Assembly (NCBI RefSeq): GCF_006542275.1
Contig: NZ_CP041217.1
Location: 1,411,501 to 1,475,500 of the forward strand
Reading direction: 5' to 3'
Source: Saccharibacillus brassicae
GTDB lineage: Bacteria; Bacillota; Bacilli; Paenibacillales; Paenibacillaceae
DNA: 64,000 nt
Positions within the stretch are counted from its first letter, which is position 1, and each line of letters starts with the position of its first letter. The notes below the pieces were generated by a model. The model searched no databases, was not told the origin of the DNA, and was given only the letters and a program-made list of their open reading frames with translations. Shown in pieces: positions 54,666-62,792 of the stretch. A program made the translations under genes and the position numbers.

Positions 54666-54827
54666 TGCACATTCGGGGGAAACTTTTTGCACAAACGCGT
54701 GACCGGCGCGGAAGCGGAACCGTCCGGAACCGACCACGGACTCCGTTTCCGCGACTCCGGGCCGATCCGCAGAACCGGGCCGATCCGCAGAACCGGGCCG
54801 GTCCGCAGAACGGGCCGAATTCGAAGC

Positions 54828-56108
54828 CTAGCCTCGCCCGCCCGGCCGTTCATTCCATTCGTCCAGGCGGCAAACGTACAATTTCGCTTCGTCCAGCAGC
54901 AGCAGCGCTGCGCCGCGCGCATAGCCGATCGGCGCTTGCAGCGGGCGGCCGGCCGCATCCGCGAACGTCCACTCTTCGCTTCGCGTGAGCGCACCGGAAC
55001 CGTCGCGCCGCAGCAGCGTGTACGTACCGAGTCGGTTGTAGCCGCCGTCCAGCAGAAAGCGCGCGCCGTCGGTCGCGACTACGGAAGAGCCGGCAAGCTT
55101 CGGATCGAGAAACGAAACGCTCGGCTGCACGGCCGGACCGAACAGGCGGCACAGCTTGAAGTCGGTGTAGTAGTAGAACCAGACTTCGTGGTCCGACACG
55201 ACGTTCAGCGCGTAGCAGTCGGCGATATCCGCTTCGCTGTTCGTGAATACGCGGATGCCCCAGCTGTCCCAGGCGATCAGGCCGCTCTCCCCGACCGGGC
55301 GGCTCCAGCCGTAATTGCCGAACACGCCCTCGTCGAAAAAGCTTGTCCAGATCAGCCCGCCGGCCGTCGTCTGGACGCTCTGAATGCCGTCGCCGACGAG
55401 GAAGCGGCGCAGCGGCTGTCCGCTCCGGTCGAACACGGCGGCGTTCAGGTCGTACTGGTCGCGGCCGTAATACCGGCTGCGCGCGCCGACCAGCAGCAGA
55501 TCCGCCCCGAGCGGCTGCACGTAGTGATAGTTGAACGATTCGCCTTCGACCGCGATTTCTTCGACAACGTCCTGCGCAGCGGAACCTGCCGGGGAACGCA
55601 GCTCGACGACCAGCACTTTGTAGCGGGGCGCGGCCTGCAGGCCGGACGGCACGAAGCCCGCTTCGCGGACCGGCTCCCCGTCGATCAGCAGCACGTAAGC
55701 GCGGCCGTCGTGGCCGAGCGAAGCCGAGACGAGCGTCCACCCGCGCAGGTACGGCGCCAGGTCGACGGCGAGATCGAGCCGGCGCTCGCGCGTGCCGCCG
55801 GCTGCCGGTCCGCTTGCGCCGCCGGTTCCATGCTGCGCTTTATCACCCTGCGACACGCCCTTCGCTTGCACGGCTTTCTGTGCCACATTCTGTACCGCGT
55901 CCGGCGCGCTAGCCGTAAGCGCCCCGCCCGCTCCGCTTGTCGCAGAGACTTCGCTCGCATTCTCCGCAGAAGTTTCGCTCCCGCTCTCTCCTTTGTCCTC
56001 ATATCCGTTTGCGGCCGGCGAATCTGTCGAACCCGGTTCGCCTTGAACCGCCTGCATCGCTTTTATCGCTTTCAAAGCTTTTATGGCGTTGATCGTTTGC
56101 TCTCTCAT
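54828..56108 (-). CDS. Hypothetical beta-propeller-like protein
   Basis: A 426-residue protein of unknown function. The start at 56108 is marked by GGAGGAG. Residues 1-20 form an amphipathic, repeating Lys-Ala-Leu/Ile helix, and residues 21-110 a low-complexity Ser/Ala/Gly region. From about 115 to the end, short repeated beta segments (LGADLLLVGARSRYYG, TAGGLIWTSFFDEGVFG, SDHEVWFYYYTDFKL) suggest a beta-propeller with aromatic-rich blades. No signal peptide is evident. It lies 137 bp downstream of the Bce operon on the same strand; a functional link is not shown. Confidence 0.7.
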   Translation of the reverse strand: MREQTINAIKALKAIKAMQAVQGEPGSTDSPAANGYEDKGESGSETSAENASEVSATSGAGGALTASAPDAVQNVAQKAVQAKGVSQGDKAQHGTGGASGPAAGGTRERRLDLAVDLAPYLRGWTLVSASLGHDGRAYVLLIDGEPVREAGFVPSGLQAAPRYKVLVVELRSPAGSAAQDVVEEIAVEGESFNYHYVQPLGADLLLVGARSRYYGRDQYDLNAAVFDRSGQPLRRFLVGDGIQSVQTTAGGLIWTSFFDEGVFGNYGWSRPVGESGLIAWDSWGIRVFTNSEADIADCYALNVVSDHEVWFYYYTDFKLCRLFGPAVQPSVSFLDPKLAGSSVVATDGARFLLDGGYNRLGTYTLLRRDGSGALTRSEEWTFADAAGRPLQAPIGYARGAALLLLDEAKLYVCRLDEWNERPGGRG

Positions 56109-56245
56109 CGGTTCTCCTCCGTTTGCGAAGCGGCGCGACAAGACCTTCTTGTCCGCGCCGCGTTTTCTGTCTCTCTATTGTGTACCCGCAAACGGCCGGG
56201 CAACAGTCCGCAAGTATGACGAACCGCGCACCGTGCCTTTTCTTT

Positions 56246-58213
56246 TTACACCATTACCTTCTTCAACCTGCCCAAATACCGGCCTCGCACGATGAAGAAG
56301 TACAGCATCTGCGCCGCCAGGAAGGCTGCGGTCGTCGTCAGTACCGGAACCGTGATGCTGCCGACGCTCATGAATTTCAGGATCGGATTCAGCACGACGA
56401 ACGTCTGGACGGCGGACACCGCGATCGGAATGAAAAAGAGCAGCGCGATTTGCAGCGTGGCGGATTTCTTCATCTCGCCGATGCTGAGGCCCGTTTTGGA
56501 TAGCGCATGGTACATTTGGCTGTCGCGCGTCAACTCGGCATGCAGCTTGAAGTACAGGAAGCTGGCCGACGACAGCGAGAACATCAGCGCCACGAACACG
56601 CCGATAAAGCCGAAAATGGACACCTGCTGCTTGAAATCGAGATACGAAGCGCTGCGCACGTCCATCGAGCCCGAGATCGGACGGTCGCTGTAGCTGTCGC
56701 CGCGTTCTCCTCTCCACCAGCGCTGCATCTCGGCACCGATCAGAGCTTCGCGGCTGTCGGAAGACAGCGTATCCGCCCGGTCCCACGCCGGAACGACGTA
56801 ATAGATATGCGTGCTGAGGCTCGCTTCTTCGCCGAGCTGCTGCCGGACCGATTCGAACGCCCCGTCGGCGACGACGAGTACCGGCATGCCGGAAGCGGCC
56901 GTGAATGCCGCTCCGCCTCCGGTCTGCGTGACCGCAAACGAAGATTCGCCGCTTGCAAGCGTCACGGTGTCTCCTGCGGACGGATGTCGTTGGCCTTCGC
57001 GGACCGGCGGAAGCAGCAGCAGCGCTTCTCCGCCGCCGGAAGCCGCCGCAAAAGCAGGCGTCTCCCACAGCGCGGACACTTTGGCGTAATCCGAAGCCGA
57101 GATCAGGCGCGTCATCAGCTCTCTCGCCGCCCCGCCCGTCATGTACACGTACATCTGACGGACTTCGGCTTGGGCATAATCGCCGGCGTTCAGCCCGCGT
57201 TCGGAGACGAACGTCTCCACCGCGCTTTTGTCCGCGGCCAGCTTCTCGGGATCGCTCACGTTCAATTCGAACGAAACCGGGTTATCGGCGTACCGCCGCT
57301 GCGTCTCCTGCTGAAGCGACAGCACGAAGCCGGCGCTCATCGACGCGATCGACGTGACGACGGTAATGAGGAACAGGATTCGGGCGTTGTCCTTGATCTT
57401 GTACGCCAGCTCCGAGATCCAGAGCAGGTTTGTGCGCCGCCAGACGAAGGCGCGATTGCGTTTGAGCAGGCGCATGAACAATACGGACAGCTGCGAATAG
57501 AAGAAATACGTGCCGGCGATGCCCGCTGCGGCCGCGATGAAGATCCAGGCCGGCTCGAGTTCTTCGCCCTGCAGCGCCATATACCCGGCGACCAGCAGCG
57601 CGATGCCGAGCAGCGACAGCAGGATCGACGCTTTCGGTTCTTTTTTGGGCTTGGCGTCGCCGCGGATCAGTTCGAGCACGTTGTGCTTGCGCACGAACAG
57701 CAGCGTCAGGATCGAGAGGACGAGGAACAGCAGCGCGAACGCGCCGGTCGTCAGCAGAGCCGCTTTGACCGGCCAGTAGAACGGCAGTTCTTCCGTCTCC
57801 GTGATTCGTGCGGCGAGCAGCAGGAACAGCTTGGACAGCAGCAGCCCCGCGCCAATGCCGCCGAAGATTGCCCCCGCTCCGATCAACAGGTTTTCCAGAC
57901 ACACAAGGCGGTTGAGCTGCCCCGGCTTGGCGCCGAGCATCAGCAGCAGGCCGAACTCTTTGTTGCGCGATTTGAGAAACACGCTGATCGAGTAGAGCAC
58001 GAAGAAAAACGCAAACGCGAAAATGACGTATTCCGCGGCCTGCATGCCGGCTTTGGTCATACGGTTCATCTCGCTGCCTTCGATCGCGGGATGGAAAATG
58101 AACACCGCAAACGAGAAAAAGATCATGACCATAAACGCGCTGCTGAGCAAATAGGCGAAATAGGCGCGCGCGTTGCGCCTCACGTTGTTAAACGCGAATC
58201 GAGGAAAGTTCAT
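56246..58213 (-). CDS. BceB-type ABC permease
   Basis: A 655-residue permease with about ten helices and a large extracellular domain (about residues 310-530) between helices 7 and 8, the Bce-type signature. Its start overlaps the ATPase gene end by 26 bp. With the ATPase it removes lipid II-cycle-bound peptide antibiotics (bacitracin, lantibiotics) from the membrane and tells the kinase the transport flux. FtsX-like helix regions lie at both ends. The exact peptide is unknown. Confidence 0.92.
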   Translation of the reverse strand: MNFPRFAFNNVRRNARAYFAYLLSSAFMVMIFFSFAVFIFHPAIEGSEMNRMTKAGMQAAEYVIFAFAFFFVLYSISVFLKSRNKEFGLLLMLGAKPGQLNRLVCLENLLIGAGAIFGGIGAGLLLSKLFLLLAARITETEELPFYWPVKAALLTTGAFALLFLVLSILTLLFVRKHNVLELIRGDAKPKKEPKASILLSLLGIALLVAGYMALQGEELEPAWIFIAAAAGIAGTYFFYSQLSVLFMRLLKRNRAFVWRRTNLLWISELAYKIKDNARILFLITVVTSIASMSAGFVLSLQQETQRRYADNPVSFELNVSDPEKLAADKSAVETFVSERGLNAGDYAQAEVRQMYVYMTGGAARELMTRLISASDYAKVSALWETPAFAAASGGGEALLLLPPVREGQRHPSAGDTVTLASGESSFAVTQTGGGAAFTAASGMPVLVVADGAFESVRQQLGEEASLSTHIYYVVPAWDRADTLSSDSREALIGAEMQRWWRGERGDSYSDRPISGSMDVRSASYLDFKQQVSIFGFIGVFVALMFSLSSASFLYFKLHAELTRDSQMYHALSKTGLSIGEMKKSATLQIALLFFIPIAVSAVQTFVVLNPILKFMSVGSITVPVLTTTAAFLAAQMLYFFIVRGRYLGRLKKVMV

Positions 58214-58958
58214 GCGCGCTGCCCCCCCAGAAAGAAAGAGTATCGATAATTTTTTGGAAAAAGGCCTGGCGACTGTCTCCGCGATGAATCTCGGCGGCCA
58301 ACCGTCCGTCCTTGATAAACACGATGCGGTGGCAGTAGCTCGCCGCCAGCGGATCGTGGGTCACGAGCATGATCGTCGTGCGGTCGTGCCCGTTCAAGCC
58401 TTCCAGCGATTCCATCACGACGCGCGACGCTTTCGAATCGAGCGCGCCGGTCGGTTCGTCGGCCAGCAGAATCGAAGGCCGGGTAATGACGGCTCTTGCG
58501 ATCGCTGTCCGCTGGCGCTGTCCGCCCGAGATTTCGTACGTGCGGCTGCCGAGAATGTCGCGGATGCCGAGCCGGTCCGCGATCGTATGCAGGCGCTCGT
58601 CCATCTCTTTGAGGTTCACGCCGTCGAGTGTCAGCGGCAGCACGATATTTTCCGCGACTGTCAGCGTGTCCAGCAGGTTGAAATCCTGGAACACGAAGCC
58701 GAGCTCGCGCCGCCGGAATTTGGCCAACTCGTTTCTTTTCATGGCGTACGGATCTTTGCCGCCGATCTTGACCGTGCCGGAACTCGGGACGTCGATCGTC
58801 GAGACCATGTTGAGCAGCGTCGTTTTGCCGCTGCCGGACGGTCCCATGACGCCGACGAATTCGCCCTCGGCGATCGTCAGATGGATATCGGTCAGCGCCT
58901 GGGTGGATACTTTGCCGGGATAGACTTTGTTCAAGCCGTTTGCTTCCAAAATGTTCAT
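58188..58958 (-). CDS. BceA-type ABC ATPase
   Basis: A 256-residue ATPase with Walker A GPSGSGKTT, signature ISGGQRQRTAIARA and Walker B ILLADEPTGALD. Overlaps the permease start by 26 bp (translational coupling) and lies 69 bp after the histidine kinase. Partner of the BceB-type permease. Confidence 0.93.
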   Translation of the reverse strand: MNILEANGLNKVYPGKVSTQALTDIHLTIAEGEFVGVMGPSGSGKTTLLNMVSTIDVPSSGTVKIGGKDPYAMKRNELAKFRRRELGFVFQDFNLLDTLTVAENIVLPLTLDGVNLKEMDERLHTIADRLGIRDILGSRTYEISGGQRQRTAIARAVITRPSILLADEPTGALDSKASRVVMESLEGLNGHDRTTIMLVTHDPLAASYCHRIVFIKDGRLAAEIHRGDSRQAFFQKIIDTLSFWGGSAHELSSIRV

Positions 58959-59027
58959 GATTGTCTCTCCTCTCCTGCTTCGATACCCAGTCTACCTGCA
59001 TGCGGAAAAGGCGGCCAGAGATTCTCC

Positions 59028-60050
59028 TTAATGCCGCCTTACATTCGCGTTAAGATTCTGTTCGGGCACTTCGCGGAATTCGATGCGTACCGTCGTGCCG
59101 AGTCCCGGCTCCGACTCCAGTTCGAGCCGGTGGTCCAGATGCCGGCAGACTTCGCTGACCAGATACAGGCCCATGCCGGTCGATTCCTTGTACTGCCGTC
59201 CCCGCTGCCCGGTGAAATACGGATGCAATACCCGGTTCAGGTCTTCCTTGACAATCCCGATCCCTTCGTCGCGAATCTCAAGCAGCAGGCGCGGCCCGCG
59301 CGGATACGCGCGGATGAACACCTTTTTGCCGCTGCCTTCGGTATACTGCACGGCATTGGTCAGAATCTGTCCCAGAATGAACTGCAGCCATTTGGCGTCC
59401 GTGTACACTTCCGCGTCTTCCGCCACGTCGACGACCGGAACCATGCGGCGCGCGATAAACAGCCGCCGCTGCTCCGCCAGCGCTTCGCGCACCGGCAGCG
59501 CCAGCTTGACCCGTTCCGCGGCGAAATCGTGCTCGAACCGTTCCAGGCGCGACGTATAGATGACCATCTCCAGCCCCCGGCGCAGACGGTCCAGTTCTTC
59601 GGCGACGCTGTCCGCCAGATCTTCGTCTTCGATCTCGCGCGCCGAGAGCTGCAGCACGGACAGCGGCGTCTTCATCTGGTGGACCCACCGGCCGATGAAC
59701 GTGACATGCCGTTCCATCGCGCTGCGCCGCGCGGCGAGTTCTTCTTCGTATTGGCGGTCGTAGACGCGAATCAGCTCGGAGACCGCTTCGGCCAGCAGAG
59801 ACTCGCCGAGCGGCTCCAGGCGATCGGACCGCGGCACGTCGGGATGCGACAGCCGCGTGTAGAGCCGGCGCAGCGCCGCGTAACGAAACGCCAGGTAAGC
59901 CGCCAATACGGCGGCGCTCAGCAGCAGGCCGTACAGGATGATATCCGGCGGCCGTTCTTCGCCGCTGATCCAGTACAGCAGCGGCACCAGCAGCGCCTGG
60001 AACGCGAAGAAGAGCAGGAGCGGCAGCTGATCGCGCCAGAACAGCTTCAC
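59028..60050 (-). CDS. BceS-type intramembrane-sensing histidine kinase
   Basis: A 340-residue kinase with two close N-terminal helices (about 10-30 and 38-58) and almost no extracellular domain, as in BceS. The H-box is VHQMKTPLSVL, the N-box ILTNAVQYT and the G2 box STGMGLYL. Such kinases do not sense the drug directly but respond to the transporter. Starts with GTG overlapping the response-regulator stop by four bases (GTGA). Confidence 0.92.
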   Translation of the reverse strand: MKLFWRDQLPLLLFFAFQALLVPLLYWISGEERPPDIILYGLLLSAAVLAAYLAFRYAALRRLYTRLSHPDVPRSDRLEPLGESLLAEAVSELIRVYDRQYEEELAARRSAMERHVTFIGRWVHQMKTPLSVLQLSAREIEDEDLADSVAEELDRLRRGLEMVIYTSRLERFEHDFAAERVKLALPVREALAEQRRLFIARRMVPVVDVAEDAEVYTDAKWLQFILGQILTNAVQYTEGSGKKVFIRAYPRGPRLLLEIRDEGIGIVKEDLNRVLHPYFTGQRGRQYKESTGMGLYLVSEVCRHLDHRLELESEPGLGTTVRIEFREVPEQNLNANVRRH

Positions 60051-61024
60051 GGCTGTTCGCCCTCGGACGGCTGGCGGACTTGTCCGTCGGCGGAATCTGC
60101 GGTGGCGCCTTGCGCCGCGTGCGTCCTGCGTGCGCCGGATTCTTCGGAGCCGCCTTGCGCCGCGTGCGTCCTGCGTGCGCCGGATTCTGCGGCGTCGCCT
60201 TGCGCCGCGTGCGCCCTGCGTGCGCCGGCATCTGCGGCGTCGCCTTGCGCCGCGTGCGCCCTACGTGCGCCGGGTTCTTCGGAGCCGCCGCTTTCGCCGC
60301 TGACTGCACCGGCTGCCGGCCGTTCGTGCGAATCCGCTTCCGGCACGTTCAGCAGGTATCCGGCGCCGCGCACCACTTCGATGACTTCGGCCGCCTGCAG
60401 TTCCTTTAGCTTTTTGCGCACGCGCGTAATATAGACGTTCAGCGTGTTGTCATCGATAAAATGATGGTCTTCCCACATGATCCCGAGCAGCCGGTCGCGG
60501 CTGACGACCCGGCCCGCCCGCCGCAGCAGCGCTTCGAGCAGCAGCGATTCCTTCTGGCTGAGCTCGGTCGAACGTTCGCCCGCCGCCAGAGCGAAGCGCT
60601 CGGGATAGAGCGTCAGACCGCCGGCCTGGATCTTCGTCTCTTCCGGGCCCGCCGCGTATTCGCCGTACGCCCGCCGCAGATGGCTGCGGATCTTGGCCAG
60701 CACGATTTCGTAATGAAAAGGCTTGGTAATATAATCGTCCGCGCCGTTCTCCAGCGCCATGACCTGTTCCATCTGCCCGTCGCGCGCGGAGATGAACAGG
60801 ATCGGACAGACGGATTCCGCCCGGATCTGCCGGCACCAGTAGAAGCCGTCGTATTTCGGCAGATTGACGTCGAGCAGCACAAGCTTGGCTTCGGACTCCC
60901 GGAACGTTTCCATGACGCGTTCGAAGTCTTCGACCACTTCGGCCCGGTAGCCGTATTTTTCGATATCGCCGCGAAGCAGCTCCGCGATCTTGCAATCGTC
61001 TTCCACGATCAGAATGGTAGACAT
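60047..61024 (-). CDS. BceR-type response regulator with repeat-rich C-terminal tail
   Basis: A 325-residue OmpR-family regulator: receiver (Asp52 in LLDVNLPKYDG; AKPFHY) and winged-helix domain ending in VRGAGYLLNVPE near residue 230. Usual length is about 230; here an extra ~95 residues follow, including four 15-residue tandem units (GARRAHAAQGDAADA-like). The start is ATG at 61024 with AAGGAGAGG upstream; the longer frame lacks a signal. It is the first gene of the RR-HK-ATPase-permease operon and should activate it. Confidence 0.9.
   Translation of the reverse strand: MSTILIVEDDCKIAELLRGDIEKYGYRAEVVEDFERVMETFRESEAKLVLLDVNLPKYDGFYWCRQIRAESVCPILFISARDGQMEQVMALENGADDYITKPFHYEIVLAKIRSHLRRAYGEYAAGPEETKIQAGGLTLYPERFALAAGERSTELSQKESLLLEALLRRAGRVVSRDRLLGIMWEDHHFIDDNTLNVYITRVRKKLKELQAAEVIEVVRGAGYLLNVPEADSHERPAAGAVSGESGGSEEPGARRAHAAQGDAADAGARRAHAAQGDAAESGARRTHAAQGGSEESGARRTHAAQGATADSADGQVRQPSEGEQP
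60108..60287. repeat. 45-bp tandem repeat x4 in the response regulator gene
   Basis: Units begin at 60108, 60153, 60198 and 60243, exactly 45 bp each, encoding the 15-residue tail repeats. In frame, so copy number can vary without disrupting the gene or the kinase start behind it. Confidence 0.9.
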
Positions 61025-61096
61025 GGTTATCCTCTCCTTTTGATCCGTTTTCGAACAGGCATCCTTCCATAGACGCCGAACCTCTGCGCTCCCATG

Positions 61097-61134
61097 CAAA
61101 AAGCGGCAAATCCCCCAAGGGGAGCTGCCGCTTC
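61097..61134 (-). terminator. Terminator of the GH20 gene
   Basis: Stem AAGCGGCA/TGCCGCTT (61101-61108, 61126-61133) enclosing a second CCCC/GGGG pairing; minus-strand T-run. It separates the glycosidase from the Bce operon. Confidence 0.82.
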
Positions 61135-61184
61135 GGATGCCGCCTTGCCGTCATATGCCGTCATTTTCAGTGATTTACCGTGCG

Positions 61185-62708
61185 TCAGCTGCGAAGCCCC
61201 GCCGCTTCGCACGCTGCGGCAAACGCGGCGTAGTCCGCGAACCGCCGCTCTCCGGTCCATGCTTTTTCGGCCATGGCGCGCAGCGGTTCGCGGATGCCCT
61301 GCGCCACCGCTTCGATCGTCTGCGCTTCCGGCTTGTCGGACCAGACCGAGAACGAACAGCCGAGCAGGGCGTCGGGGTACGGCAGTGCCCACTCCTGCGG
61401 TTCGTTCTCGCCGACGCGCGGCAGCAGGCCGGGGTGCCAGCCGCCGTAGATTTTGTCTCCGGTCGGGTACGTATAGCCCGCATGTTCGCCCAGCACGTAA
61501 TAGAAGTAGGCGTCGTTGAAGTTGACCAGCTCGTGCCCGCGATCGACAAACGTCTGCGCCGAAGCCATTTTGCGGTCCCACTTCGTCCAGTACGTGACCT
61601 GCATGGACGGCTTGGGCAGGACCCGCTGCTCCAGACCGGCCCGGTACAGCCCGTCGTTCCAGACGCGCACCGTAAAGCCTTGGGCTTCGAGGCGCTCCGC
61701 GACCGTATTCAGGTAAGCGACGTACGCGTCCACTTCCGTTCCGCCTTCGATGCCGAGCGTCTCGCGCGCGTACTCGCCGAGCTGCGGATACGACGCAAAC
61801 GTGCCGAAGTCGATAAATTCGTCGCCTCCGATATGAAAATACGGGCTGCCCGCGAACAGTTCGGCGTATTCGTCGATCAGGTCCAGCACGAACGCGACCG
61901 CTTCGGGGTTCGTGATGTCCAGCGCGCCTTTGGCCGGCCGGCCTTCGGAATCGGTCAGCAGCCATTCCGGCCGATTGCGCAGCGCCCAGCCGAGATGCCC
62001 CGGCGAATCGAGCGAAGGAATAAGCGTGATCCGGTGGCGCCGCGCTTCTTCCGCGATCTCCCGGATCTGCGCCCGGGTCAGGTAGCGTTCCGACATCACT
62101 TCGGGATGGCGCTCGCTTTCGAACGTAAAGCCTTCATTTTCGGAAAAATGCAGCTGGAGCGTATTGAGCTTCAATTCCGCCATTTCCCCGATTCGCTGCA
62201 TGATCCATGCCTGCGGATAAAATTTCCGGCCGATATCGAGATGCAGCGCCCGCTCGCCGACAAGCGGCTCGTCTTCGATCGCGCCGTACTCAAGCTCGCC
62301 TCCGCCGGAAGAAAGCAGCTGCCGCACCGTCCGCAGGCCGTGCAGCGCCGCTCTCGCATCCGAAGCCGTCAACGTCACGAAGTCCCCGATATCGAGCCGG
62401 TACGCTTCCGGGTGAACGGTGCCGGGCACCGCGCCCAGCTCTATCAGCAGATCGCCGGGCTTCGCTTCGCGGGCGACCCCGATCCGGGCCGGCGCGGCGA
62501 ACGCGCCGACTTCGGCGAACTTGCCGCGAAAATCTTCCGCCGCTTCCAGCACGCCGAGCAGCAGCTCCGCTTCGTCTGCCGCGCCGCCGGTGTCCTGCCG
62601 GAAAATCATCAGCGACGAACCCGGGCCGGGCCGCCACCGGCCTTCTTCCGTCATCAGGTATCGCCGCGTTCCCGGTACCGTGCCGCTATCGTGGATCTGT
62701 GAATTCAT
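61185..62708 (-). CDS. GH20 beta-N-acetylhexosaminidase
   Basis: A 507-residue glycosidase of family GH20. Residues about 1-145 are the N-terminal alpha/beta domain and the rest a barrel with the catalytic Asp-Glu pair in FHIGGDEFIDF. Substrate-side aromatics (NDAYFYY, GGWHPGLL) fit the family. It removes terminal GlcNAc or GalNAc, as from chitobiose or peptidoglycan fragments. There is no signal peptide, so it acts on imported sugars. GAGGTG is upstream of the ATG. It lies 84 bp downstream of the alpha-glucosidase gene on the same strand, possibly in one operon. Confidence 0.92.
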   Translation of the reverse strand: MNSQIHDSGTVPGTRRYLMTEEGRWRPGPGSSLMIFRQDTGGAADEAELLLGVLEAAEDFRGKFAEVGAFAAPARIGVAREAKPGDLLIELGAVPGTVHPEAYRLDIGDFVTLTASDARAALHGLRTVRQLLSSGGGELEYGAIEDEPLVGERALHLDIGRKFYPQAWIMQRIGEMAELKLNTLQLHFSENEGFTFESERHPEVMSERYLTRAQIREIAEEARRHRITLIPSLDSPGHLGWALRNRPEWLLTDSEGRPAKGALDITNPEAVAFVLDLIDEYAELFAGSPYFHIGGDEFIDFGTFASYPQLGEYARETLGIEGGTEVDAYVAYLNTVAERLEAQGFTVRVWNDGLYRAGLEQRVLPKPSMQVTYWTKWDRKMASAQTFVDRGHELVNFNDAYFYYVLGEHAGYTYPTGDKIYGGWHPGLLPRVGENEPQEWALPYPDALLGCSFSVWSDKPEAQTIEAVAQGIREPLRAMAEKAWTGERRFADYAAFAAACEAAGLRS

Positions 62709-62792
62709 CTTCGTTCACCTCTTCGACTGGGGATGGATGTTTCTGTTCCGTTAGTATAGCGCCTGCGAGCAGAAATTTCCAAAAGCGCCCAT

